NCBI GenBank assembly: GCA_900317555.1
Contig: ONHF01000020.1
Location: 1-41,137 of the forward strand
DNA from: an uncultured Lachnospiraceae bacterium
GTDB lineage: Bacteria; Bacillota; Clostridia; Lachnospirales; Lachnospiraceae
Length of the DNA stretch: 41,137 bases
Direction: 5' to 3'
Below, in pieces: positions 17,510-24,498 of this stretch (position 1 is the stretch's first letter; every line of letters begins with the position of its first letter). Below the pieces are notes generated by a model that did no database searches, had not been told where the DNA came from, and saw nothing but the letters and a program-made list of their open reading frames with translations. A program made the translations under genes and the position numbers.

Positions 17510-17749
17510 ATGCGTGTAAAAAAAGCCTATAAGGTAATGGCATTTGAAACAAATACCCGCGCGCTGGAAATGGAAGCGTTCTGTGAACAGAAGCGGATTC
17601 CGGGCAGAATGATTCCACTTCCGCAGGAGATCAGCGCCGGGTGCGGCCTTGCGCTCCGGATGCTTCCCGAAGACTATGCTGCCTGGATGCAGGTACTGGA
17701 GACCGTAGGTCCTGCGGCGCAGGGCGTTTACGATATCATGATGTTTTAA
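17510..17749 (+). CDS. DUF3343 small protein, putative selenium/sulfur carrier
   Basis: A 79-residue cytoplasmic protein. The family hallmark is the motif SAGCGLALRM around residues 42-51, with one conserved cysteine, and the N-terminal AFETNTRALEMEA segment fits DUF3343. Family members sit in selenium clusters with YedF and the PLP lyase, and a carrier role for the cysteine is inferred. Start ATG 17510 is preferred over one 30 bases upstream because CGGAAGGAAG precedes it. Another cysteine-desulfurase partner role is possible. Confidence 0.8.
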   Translation: MRVKKAYKVMAFETNTRALEMEAFCEQKRIPGRMIPLPQEISAGCGLALRMLPEDYAAWMQVLETVGPAAQGVYDIMMF

Positions 17750-17766
17750 CGGACATGGAAGCGCGT

Positions 17767-18648
17767 ATGACAGAGGAAAAACATGCAAGGCTGATCCTTG
17801 TCAGAGGCGGCGGAGATATCGCGACCGGCACGATCGCGCGTCTTTTCCGGGCAGGCTTTCCGCTGCTGGTTCTTGAGACGGATAAGCCGTCGGCAATCCG
17901 CAGGCAGGTCTGCCTTTCGGAAGCTGTTTATGACGGAGAGGCACAGGTGGAGGACGTCCGCGCGTGCAGAATCTGGATGGAGGATATTCGTGAAGGCGGC
18001 GCGGACAGAATTCTGTATTATTATCACAGGGAACTGGTCCCGGTTCTTGTTGATCCCGGCTTGCAGAGCGCGCAGCGCCTGCATCCGGACATTATAGTAG
18101 ACGCGATACTTGCCAAGAAAAATACAGGCACATGCAGGAAGACGGCCTGCGGCGCCTATACGATCGCGCTCGGCCCCGGCTTTACGGCGGGCCCGGGCGA
18201 CGACTGTGTGGATGCTGTTATTGAGACAATGCGCGGGCATACGCTCGGACGCATTATCCATGAAGGCAGCGCAATACCGGACACCGCTGTTCCGGGCGCA
18301 ATCTGCGGCTTTACGAAAGAGCGCGTGTATCACGCCCCGGCTGACGGCTGTTTTTATTCTGTCCGCAGAATCGGGGATATTGTGCGCAAGGATGATCCAA
18401 TCGCGTACGTAGAGACAGCCGCCGGCGAAAAGATTCTGATCCGGGCGAAAATCGCAGGACTTATCCGCGGCATGCTGCGGGACGGATTTACTGTGACGGC
18501 CGGATTCAAGACTGCCGACATTGATCCCAGAGCATCGGAGCTGTCCAATTGTTATACGATTTCCGACAAGGCAAGATGCATTGCCGGAAGTGTACTCGAA
18601 GAAGTCTGTGCGCGGAGAAACCGCGCCGGAGATGGGGGAAAACACTGA
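17767..18648 (+). CDS. yqeB: Selenium-dependent hydroxylase accessory protein YqeB
   Basis: A 293-residue protein of the YqeB (EF2563) family, a marker gene for selenium-dependent molybdenum hydroxylases. The nucleotide-binding-like start LVRGGGDIATGTIARLFRAG and the following ETDKPSAIRRQVCLSEA are characteristic. It probably helps install or regenerate the selenium ligand on Mo, but this has not been shown by sequence. ATG 17767 has GGAAG five bases before it; ATG 17755 in the same frame is an alternative with poorer spacing. It follows the DUF3343 gene and overlaps modB. Confidence 0.88.
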   Translation: MTEEKHARLILVRGGGDIATGTIARLFRAGFPLLVLETDKPSAIRRQVCLSEAVYDGEAQVEDVRACRIWMEDIREGGADRILYYYHRELVPVLVDPGLQSAQRLHPDIIVDAILAKKNTGTCRKTACGAYTIALGPGFTAGPGDDCVDAVIETMRGHTLGRIIHEGSAIPDTAVPGAICGFTKERVYHAPADGCFYSVRRIGDIVRKDDPIAYVETAAGEKILIRAKIAGLIRGMLRDGFTVTAGFKTADIDPRASELSNCYTISDKARCIAGSVLEEVCARRNRAGDGGKH

Positions 18649-19378
18649 TTTGCGGAATATTCTGAAGCTGTTTACCGATATTTGGGCGCAGCCGGCTTTT
18701 CAAGCGCCGGTGCTGACACTGGCGGCCGCGTTTTTGTCGGCGCTGCTTGTTTATTTTCCTGCGACGCGCCTTGCTTTCCGGGTAAGCAGGATGGGTAGAA
18801 GGTCCGGCAGAATTGCAGACACGCTCCTCCTCATCCCGATGTTTCTGCCTCCGGCAGCCGCAGGATTCCTTCTGCTGATTCTTTTTGGAATCCGATCGCC
18901 GCTTGGCTTTCTTCTATATGAAAATCTGCATATTACGGTAGCAGGCACCTGGATCGGCTGCATTGCCGCTTCCTTTGTCGTGTCTTTTCCGATCATGTAC
19001 CGGTTCGCGAGGTCCGGTTTTGCGCACGTCGATCAGGGTACGGTGATTGCGGCGAGGACGATGGGAATGACGGACCGGGCGCTCTTCCGGAAAATCGTGC
19101 TGCCACAGGCAAGAGAGCCGCTTCTATGCGGCATGATTTTCACGTTTGCGCGGGCGGCCGGTGAGTTTGGGGCAACGACTCTGATTGCCGGAAACATGGA
19201 GGGCAGGACCGGAACGGTTTCGATGATGATCGTTTCGCTTGCAAGAGAGGGAAAGTTCGGCGAGGCTTTTGGCTTTGTCCTGTTCATGCTGCTGTTTGCC
19301 GCCGTTTGCGCGCTGATTCTGCATCGCGCAGTATGGGGAAAAGGAAAGAAACGCGCGGGAGCGCAGGTTAACCGATGA
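18632..19378 (+). CDS. modB: Molybdate ABC transporter permease
   Basis: A 248-residue membrane protein with about five to six hydrophobic spans, of the ModB/CysTW type. The cytoplasmic coupling EAA loop is plain: AARTMGMTDRALFRKIVLPQA, followed by the FARAAGEFGATTLIAGN stretch typical of ModB. It forms the channel for molybdate or tungstate. ATG 18632 overlaps yqeB by 17 bases; TTG 18650, ten bases after GGGGGA, is an equally good start. The stop overlaps the modC start as ATGA. No modA neighbour is present. Confidence 0.88.
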   Translation: MGENTDLRNILKLFTDIWAQPAFQAPVLTLAAAFLSALLVYFPATRLAFRVSRMGRRSGRIADTLLLIPMFLPPAAAGFLLLILFGIRSPLGFLLYENLHITVAGTWIGCIAASFVVSFPIMYRFARSGFAHVDQGTVIAARTMGMTDRALFRKIVLPQAREPLLCGMIFTFARAAGEFGATTLIAGNMEGRTGTVSMMIVSLAREGKFGEAFGFVLFMLLFAAVCALILHRAVWGKGKKRAGAQVNR

Positions 19379-20520
19379 GTCTCGACGTCCGTATCCGCAA
19401 AAAAATGGAACATTATACACTGGATGTCACCTTCCGGAGCGAAGGAGGTATCTTTTCTCTTCTTGGGGAGAGCGGCAGCGGCAAAACAGCGGCGCTGAAA
19501 TGCATCGCCGGCATCCTTACGCCGGACGAGGGCAGAATTGTAGTGGACGATGAGGTCTTGTTCGACTCCATGGCGAAAATCAATGTGCCTGCGAACAAGC
19601 GGAGAACCGGCTTTCTTGTACATGACTTTGCGCTGTTCCCGACGATGACTGTGGAGGAAAATATACGGCTTGCTGTAGAAACGGGTCTGCTTTCCGGCGC
19701 ATGGAAACCCGGAAATGCCGGAAATCCGACAGCTGTGCAGGATGCCGGCATAATGAAACGGGACGCGAAAGTCGCACTGTCCCGAAAGGCAGCCGAATAC
19801 CTGCGAGATTTTTCATTGGATGGAATCGGCGGCTACTATCCCTGCGAGCTTTCACCTTCGCAGAAACTGCGTGCCGCTGCGGCGCGCATGCTGGCCGCAG
19901 GACCGCGTCTCGTTCTTCTGGACGATCCCTTTTCCACGCTGGAGGGTTTCACAAAGGTAGCAATGCTGCGGGAGCTGAAGCAGCAGCTGGATCAGAGAGG
20001 AATTCCCGCCGTTTTTGCTTCCACAGACCGGGATGAAGTCTACGCGATGAGTTCCGGCGTCTGCGTTATGAAAGACGGCGTCTCGCAGAGTGCGCAGCGG
20101 AAGAAACTTTTCTTTGACGACCCGAAGACCATGACGGGAGCTTTATTGTCCGGCTGTGAAAATGTCACACAGGTTCATGCGGTGAATGCCACACACGCGC
20201 TGTCCGCGGACTGGGGAATGATGTTCTGTTTTCCCGCTGCAAAGGGCTTTGAAAGACTCCCGGCAGGCATTTCGGCAATCGGTATCCGCGCGGCGGATTT
20301 TCAGGTGAAAAGGGGAAAAGAGCCCTGCTTCCGCTTCCCGGTAAAAGACGTCCGGATCGAAGACGGACTGCATGAATGGACCATATATTTCCGTCCGGGT
20401 AACAGGCACAGCGCCGAGCTTTTATTCAAAGCTGCAAAGAGCAGCTTCACGAAAGAGGAACTCACTTCACTTCACGAATTGTATGTACCGTGCGGGAAGG
20501 TTCTGCGGCTTGTGAGGTAA
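19375..20520 (+). CDS. modC: ModC-like ABC ATPase with altered catalytic motifs
   Basis: A 381-residue ATPase paired with ModB. Walker A is normal (GESGSGKT, residues 31-38), but four other motifs deviate: the Q-loop glutamine is His83 (LVHDFALFP), the signature is LSPSQ instead of LSGGQ (159-163), the Walker B catalytic Glu is Asp184 (LLDDPFS), and the switch His is Thr217 (ASTDRDE). The remaining scaffold, including DRDE and ALFP, matches ModC, and residues 235-381 are a C-terminal regulatory extension. It may hydrolyse ATP slowly, work with another ATPase, or act in sensing. It is the last gene of the block; no clear terminator follows. Confidence 0.82.
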   Translation: MSLDVRIRKKMEHYTLDVTFRSEGGIFSLLGESGSGKTAALKCIAGILTPDEGRIVVDDEVLFDSMAKINVPANKRRTGFLVHDFALFPTMTVEENIRLAVETGLLSGAWKPGNAGNPTAVQDAGIMKRDAKVALSRKAAEYLRDFSLDGIGGYYPCELSPSQKLRAAAARMLAAGPRLVLLDDPFSTLEGFTKVAMLRELKQQLDQRGIPAVFASTDRDEVYAMSSGVCVMKDGVSQSAQRKKLFFDDPKTMTGALLSGCENVTQVHAVNATHALSADWGMMFCFPAAKGFERLPAGISAIGIRAADFQVKRGKEPCFRFPVKDVRIEDGLHEWTIYFRPGNRHSAELLFKAAKSSFTKEELTSLHELYVPCGKVLRLVR

Positions 20521-20571
20521 TAGTGCGTGTGATGTTTTGCCGATGAGAAGCCGCGCTTTCCATGACAGGAA

Positions 20572-20600
20572 CTGACACCTGTCGTAAATCATGATAAGAT
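20572..20600 (+). promoter_or_regulatory. Promoter of nrdR and following genes
   Basis: CTGACA (20572-20577) and TAAGAT (20595-20600) are spaced by 17 bases. A small inverted repeat GACAGG/CCTGTC (20564-20569 with 20578-20583) overlaps the -35 box and could be an operator; it is not followed by a T-run. Confidence 0.55.
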
Positions 20601-20639
20601 CAGAATACAGATAACAGAACTGTTTAGAAGAGGAAAACC

Positions 20640-21104
20640 ATGAGATGTCCATTCTGCGGTAAAGAAGACAACAGGGTCATTGATTCACGCCCGGTTGAGG
20701 AGAATAATTCCATCAGGCGGCGGAGAATCTGCGATGCCTGCGGCAGGCGTTTCACGACGTATGAAAAGGTGGAGACGATACCGCTGGTTGTTATAAAAAA
20801 GGATAACAACCGGGAACCCTATGACCGTTCGAAGATCGAAGGCGGTATTCTGCGCGCCTGTCATAAGCGCCCTGTATCTGTCAATCAGATCAAGAAAACA
20901 GTGGATGAGATCGAGGCGGAGATCTTTGACCGGGAAGAGAAGGAAATTTCGAGCCGCGAGATCGGCGAGCTGGTAATGGAAAAGCTCCATGATCTGGATC
21001 CGGTCGCGTATGTGCGCTTTGCGTCTGTCTACCGGGAATTCAAGGATGTCGAAACATTCATGGATGAACTCGAAAAGGTCATCAAGGACAGGGCTAAGAA
21101 CTGA
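20640..21104 (+). CDS. nrdR: Transcriptional repressor NrdR
   Basis: A 154-residue zinc-finger/ATP-cone repressor of ribonucleotide reductase genes. Zinc ligands C3, C6, C31 and C34 are present (MRCPFC and CDAC), with the DNA-contacting SIRRRRIC segment, then an ATP-cone from about residue 49. Length and sequence are highly typical. The ATG is preceded by GAGGA. It is followed one base later by the YqeG-like gene, as often seen in clostridia. Confidence 0.97.
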   Translation: MRCPFCGKEDNRVIDSRPVEENNSIRRRRICDACGRRFTTYEKVETIPLVVIKKDNNREPYDRSKIEGGILRACHKRPVSVNQIKKTVDEIEAEIFDREEKEISSREIGELVMEKLHDLDPVAYVRFASVYREFKDVETFMDELEKVIKDRAKN

Positions 21105-21105
21105 T

Positions 21106-21642
21106 ATGGGAAAGAGCTTTTATCCGGATGCGTGGGCGGCGAGCGCGTTCGACATCGATTATCAGAAGATGTATGACAGAGGCTTCCGCGGTATCATTTA
21201 TGATATTGACAATACATTGGTTTATCCGAACGCGCCGGCGGATGAGCGCGCCGCGGCGTTGTTTCAAAGACTCCGTGACATTGGCTTTCGGACGGTCATC
21301 CTGTCCAATAATACGGGGAAACGCGCGCTGACCTTTGCGGAGCAGGTCGCAAGTCCCGTTGTTACAGGCGCGCTCAAGCCGTTTCCGGGACGCTACCGGG
21401 ATGCTGTTACGAAGATGGGAATCCGTCCGCAGGAGACGTTTTTTGTCGGCGATCAGATTTACACGGATATCTGGGGCGCGAACAACGCGGGGCTTTACTG
21501 TATCCTCACACTGCCTTTAACAGACAGGGAAGAGTTCTGGATCCGGTGGAAGCGCCTTCTGGAAAGGCCGGTGATCACGAAAATCAGAAAGACACTTGGC
21601 GAGCCGCAGAGGCAGGGAGGAATGCATGCAGGAAGTACTTGA
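21106..21642 (+). CDS. yqeG: YqeG-family HAD phosphatase
   Basis: A 178-residue HAD-superfamily (class IIIA) phosphatase. Motif I is DIDNTL with nucleophile D33 and acid D35, motif II is ILSNNTG, a lysine lies in KPFPGRY, and motif III is VGDQIYTDIWGANNAG. The family includes phosphatidylglycerophosphate-type and unassigned phosphatases; substrate here is unknown. The start follows the nrdR stop by one base and the gene overlaps aroE by 17 bases. Confidence 0.9.
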   Translation: MGKSFYPDAWAASAFDIDYQKMYDRGFRGIIYDIDNTLVYPNAPADERAAALFQRLRDIGFRTVILSNNTGKRALTFAEQVASPVVTGALKPFPGRYRDAVTKMGIRPQETFFVGDQIYTDIWGANNAGLYCILTLPLTDREEFWIRWKRLLERPVITKIRKTLGEPQRQGGMHAGST

Positions 21643-22546
21643 ATCCGGGATCAGCGGGAAGACACGCCTGTGCGGCCTGATCGGAAATCCCGTAGGTCAT
21701 ACGCTTTCGCCTCTTATTCATAATACGCTTGCGCAGCTGACCGGTACGGATCTTGTCTATGTGCCTTTGCAGGTTGAAGACGAGGACTCTCTTGGAGAGG
21801 CGGTCCGCGGCGCGTATGATCTTAATCTTTTCGGCATAAATGTGACAGTGCCATATAAATCCGCGGTTATTCCGTTTCTTCGGGACATTGATCCTTCGGC
21901 GGAGAAGATCGGGGCAGTGAACACACTCGTTCGTGTGGACGGAGGATACAAGGGATATAACACGGACTGCTCCGGGATCGGGAGCGCTTTAAATGCGAAT
22001 GGCATCTGCTTCCCTGCGGATCAGACATACGGCCGGAACGGCCTGATCCGGACGGACACTGTTGTCATGATCGGTGCCGGCGGCGCCGCGAAGGCAGCCT
22101 GCTATATGTGCGGCGAAAAGGGCGTCCGGAAGCTGATCATCTTAAACCGCACCGTGGAACATGCCGCGCGTCTCGCAGAAACCGTACAGAAGGATTTTCC
22201 TTCTATGGCGGTGTCGTCGATGCCGCTTTCAAAGGCTCCGGAAATCAGAGAGAACGGTTTTCTTGCGATCCAGTGCACGAAGGCCGGCCTTGCGCCGGAA
22301 GTGAATGAGACACCTGTAGCTGACCGCGCTTTCTTTCAGAAAGCGGCTGCGGTCTATGATGTTATTTACAATCCGGAAGAGACGCTGTTTCTGCGGCTTG
22401 CAAGACAGGAAGGCACTCCCGGCTGGTGCGGGCTGGATATGCTGCTGCAGCAGGGCATCAGCGCGTTTACGCTCTGGACAGACATAACGCCGGGGGAGGA
22501 GCAGGTGGAGAAGGTCAGGGAACATTTATGGACAACATTGTACTGA
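21626..22546 (+). CDS. aroE: Shikimate dehydrogenase
   Basis: A 306-residue NADP-dependent enzyme reducing 3-dehydroshikimate to shikimate. The substrate-site motif IGNPVGHTLSPLIHN, catalytic Lys78 in VTVPYK, NTDCSGIG, the nucleotide fold GAGGAAKAA and the C-terminal LLQQGISAFTLWT are present. The usual NTTPxGM motif appears as QCTKAGL. ATG 21626 has GGGAGG six bases upstream. It overlaps yqeG at its start and aroK at its end, so aroE, aroK and aroQ are an operon of three shikimate steps. Confidence 0.95.
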   Translation: MQEVLESGISGKTRLCGLIGNPVGHTLSPLIHNTLAQLTGTDLVYVPLQVEDEDSLGEAVRGAYDLNLFGINVTVPYKSAVIPFLRDIDPSAEKIGAVNTLVRVDGGYKGYNTDCSGIGSALNANGICFPADQTYGRNGLIRTDTVVMIGAGGAAKAACYMCGEKGVRKLIILNRTVEHAARLAETVQKDFPSMAVSSMPLSKAPEIRENGFLAIQCTKAGLAPEVNETPVADRAFFQKAAAVYDVIYNPEETLFLRLARQEGTPGWCGLDMLLQQGISAFTLWTDITPGEEQVEKVREHLWTTLY

Positions 22547-23061
22547 TCGGATTTATGGGCAGCGGAAAAACAGGCGTCGGCAGAGAACTTGCAAGGCTTC
22601 TTTCCATTCCGTTTTACGATATGGATGAAATGCTGGAACAGGAGGCGGGGATGCCGGTTTCCGAAATCTTCCGGCTGGAAGGGGAAGAGGGATTCAGAAA
22701 ACGCGAGAGCAGCCTTCTGACACGTCTTGTCCGGGACAAGTCCGGGAATGCTTCCGCGGCGGTCTACTCGACCGGCGGCGGGATTGTCACAAGGAAAGAG
22801 AATATCCCTTTTCTGAAAAAACTCGGTACTGTCGTTCTTTTCAAGGTGAGCCCGGGGACAGTTATTGAACGTATCGGAAATGATGCGTCAAGACCGATGC
22901 TCGCAGGAAGCGGGAGAGAGAAGCGTGTCCGGGAACTCATGCTGCTCCGGACGCCGATGTATCTTGCCTGCGCGGACATCGTTCTTGCTATGGACGGATA
23001 TTCAAAAGAGGAGAACGCGCTGCGGACAAAGATTGTGCTGCAGGAACATGGCTGCCTGTAA
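22528..23061 (+). CDS. aroK: Shikimate kinase
   Basis: A 177-residue P-loop kinase making shikimate 3-phosphate. Walker A is GFMGSGKT (residues 8-15); shikimate contacts include DMDEML, FRKRES and the TGGGI loop; the lid arginine lies in ASRPML. Start ATG 22528 lies 19 bases inside aroE, after a GGAG-GTCAGGG stretch. Confidence 0.95.
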   Translation: MDNIVLIGFMGSGKTGVGRELARLLSIPFYDMDEMLEQEAGMPVSEIFRLEGEEGFRKRESSLLTRLVRDKSGNASAAVYSTGGGIVTRKENIPFLKKLGTVVLFKVSPGTVIERIGNDASRPMLAGSGREKRVRELMLLRTPMYLACADIVLAMDGYSKEENALRTKIVLQEHGCL

Positions 23062-23083
23062 CAGACAGCACGGAGGATTTCAC

Positions 23084-23539
23084 ATGAATAAAATTCTTGT
23101 GATCAACGGACCCAATCTGAATTTTTTAGGAATCCGGGAAACAAAGGTATACGGCACAGAGAGCTACAATACGCTGATTCAGAAAATTCAGAAGAAGGCG
23201 GGAGAGCTCGGACTCGAGGCCGAGTGCTGGCAGAGTAACCACGAAGGAGCAATTATCGACAAGCTTCAGGAAGCTTATTACGATAAGAGCCTGATCGGCG
23301 TAGTGATTAATCCCGGCGCTTATACGCATTACAGCTACGCGATTCACGATGCGCTGAAAAGTGTGTTTGTGACAAAGGTGGAAGTGCATATCAGCGATAT
23401 TCAGTCGAGGGAGGCATTCCGCAGTATCAGCGTGACCGCGCCTGCCTGCGACCTTCAGATTTACGGACACGGGCTGGACGGATATCTCGAAGCAATGGAA
23501 TATATCGGCAAAACAGCAGCAGATGCAGCACGAAAATGA
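23084..23539 (+). CDS. aroQ: 3-dehydroquinate dehydratase, type II
   Basis: A 151-residue enzyme making 3-dehydroshikimate. Type II motifs are NGPNLNFLGIRE (residues 8-19), NPGAYTHYSYAIHDAL with the active-site His region, EVHISDIQSREAFR, and the C-terminal GHGLDGY. Length fits the family. The start follows GGAGG by seven bases. It is the last gene of the shikimate group, and its stop lies within a long hairpin. Confidence 0.95.
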   Translation: MNKILVINGPNLNFLGIRETKVYGTESYNTLIQKIQKKAGELGLEAECWQSNHEGAIIDKLQEAYYDKSLIGVVINPGAYTHYSYAIHDALKSVFVTKVEVHISDIQSREAFRSISVTAPACDLQIYGHGLDGYLEAMEYIGKTAADAARK

Positions 23540-23556
23540 AATTTTTTCGTGCTGCA
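23524..23556 (+). terminator. Hairpin at the end of aroQ
   Basis: TGCAGCACGAAAA (23524-23536) and TTTTCGTGCTGCA (23544-23556) form a perfect 13-bp stem that includes the last codons and touches the stop. No T-run follows, though the 3' arm begins with a run of six T. It may end transcription on either strand or protect the mRNA end. Confidence 0.55.
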
Positions 23557-23581
23557 GCAGCGACGGATGCCCAAAAAAGAA

Positions 23582-23610
23582 TTGACATATCCCGCGATTT
23601 CAGATAAATT
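23582..23610 (+). promoter_or_regulatory. Promoter of efp
   Basis: A consensus TTGACA (23582-23587) and TAAATT (23605-23610) with a 17-base spacer lie about 80 bases before the efp start. Confidence 0.65.
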
Positions 23611-23689
23611 TTTATAGGTATGTCTGCATTACAGAAGATGGATTGAATGCATAGATTATTCGCGACTATATTCATGGAGGAACATAAGT

Positions 23690-24247
23690 ATGATCTCTGC
23701 TAGTGATTTCAGAAACGGTATTACGATTGAAAAAGACGGACAGGTACTGGAAATTGTCGAGTTCCAGCATGTTAAACCCGGCAAAGGCGCGGCGTTCGTA
23801 AGAACAAAGCTCAAGAACGTCATCAACGGCGGCGTTACCGAGACAACCTTCCGCCCGACCGAGAAATTCCCGCAGGCGAGGATTGACCGCAAGGATTATC
23901 AGTATCTTTATAAAGACGGCGACATGTGCGTATTCATGGATACCGAGACCTATGAGCAGGTAAATCTCGGACCTGATGTATACGGCAAGGATATGGATTT
24001 CGTCAAGGAAAACGAGATGGTCAAGCTCGATTCCTACAACGGCAATATCTACGCAATCGAGCCTCCGATGTTCGTCGAACTGGAGATCACGGAAACCGAG
24101 CCCGGCTTCAAGGGCAATACGGCTACCGGCGCTACAAAGCCCGCTACCGTCGAGACCGGCGCGCAGATCGCGGTTCCGCTGTTCTGCAATATCGGCGACA
24201 AGATCAAGATCGACACAAGAACAGGCGAGTATCTCTCCAGAGCATAA
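23690..24247 (+). CDS. efp: Elongation factor P
   Basis: A 185-residue translation factor that rescues ribosomes stalled at proline runs. The N-terminal KOW-like domain has the exposed loop PGKGAAF with the conserved lysine at about residue 32, and two OB domains follow, ending in a typical [11 protein letters not shown]. Start ATG 23690 follows GGAGG by nine bases. It is transcribed alone, from its own promoter to a terminator. Confidence 0.97.
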   Translation: MISASDFRNGITIEKDGQVLEIVEFQHVKPGKGAAFVRTKLKNVINGGVTETTFRPTEKFPQARIDRKDYQYLYKDGDMCVFMDTETYEQVNLGPDVYGKDMDFVKENEMVKLDSYNGNIYAIEPPMFVELEITETEPGFKGNTATGATKPATVETGAQIAVPLFCNIGDKIKIDTRTGEYLSRA

Positions 24248-24292
24248 TCCGTGATCTTAGAGCGAGTGCGCGAATAATATTTCACAATCAGC

Positions 24293-24329
24293 AAAAGGCA
24301 TGTGCCGGGAAACCGCGCGCATGCCTTTT
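24293..24329 (+). terminator. Terminator of efp
   Basis: AAAAGGCATGTGC (24293-24305) and GCGCATGCCTTTT (24317-24329) form a stem with the 3' arm ending in four T. Confidence 0.7.
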
Positions 24330-24346
24330 GGTGTATATGAGAGTGC

Positions 24347-24375
24347 TTTACAAGCAAACCTGATTGAAGTAAAAT
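24347..24375 (+). promoter_or_regulatory. Promoter of thrS
   Basis: TTTACA (24347-24352) and TAAAAT (24370-24375) are spaced by 17 bases, giving a leader of about 120 bases before the thrS start. Confidence 0.6.
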
Positions 24376-24416
24376 CTAGTCCGAATCATCCGGGCGTAGA
24401 AATATCCGGAAATCAA

Positions 24417-24472
24417 GCAAGCACGGATGTCCCCGCATCTGTGCCCAGTACAGGCTTGCCGCCGGTTGCGGC
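24417..24472 (+). promoter_or_regulatory. Leader of thrS with competing hairpins
   Basis: A 9-bp hairpin GCACGGATG/CATCTGTGC (24421-24429 with 24436-24444) and a 5-bp hairpin GCCGC/GCGGC (24458-24462 with 24468-24472) can form. GCAAGC (24417-24422) can instead pair with GCTTGC (24454-24459), which excludes both. No T-box sequence is visible. The arrangement could be a translational switch close to the ribosome site. Confidence 0.35.
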
Positions 24473-24498
24473 AGCGCCTTTCCACGGAGGAAGAAGAA

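Noticed and set aside
24248-24498. T-box leader before thrS
   Set aside because: No AGGGTGG-type T-box sequence or specifier-loop arrangement followed by an anti-terminator is visible; the only T-rich hairpin belongs to efp.
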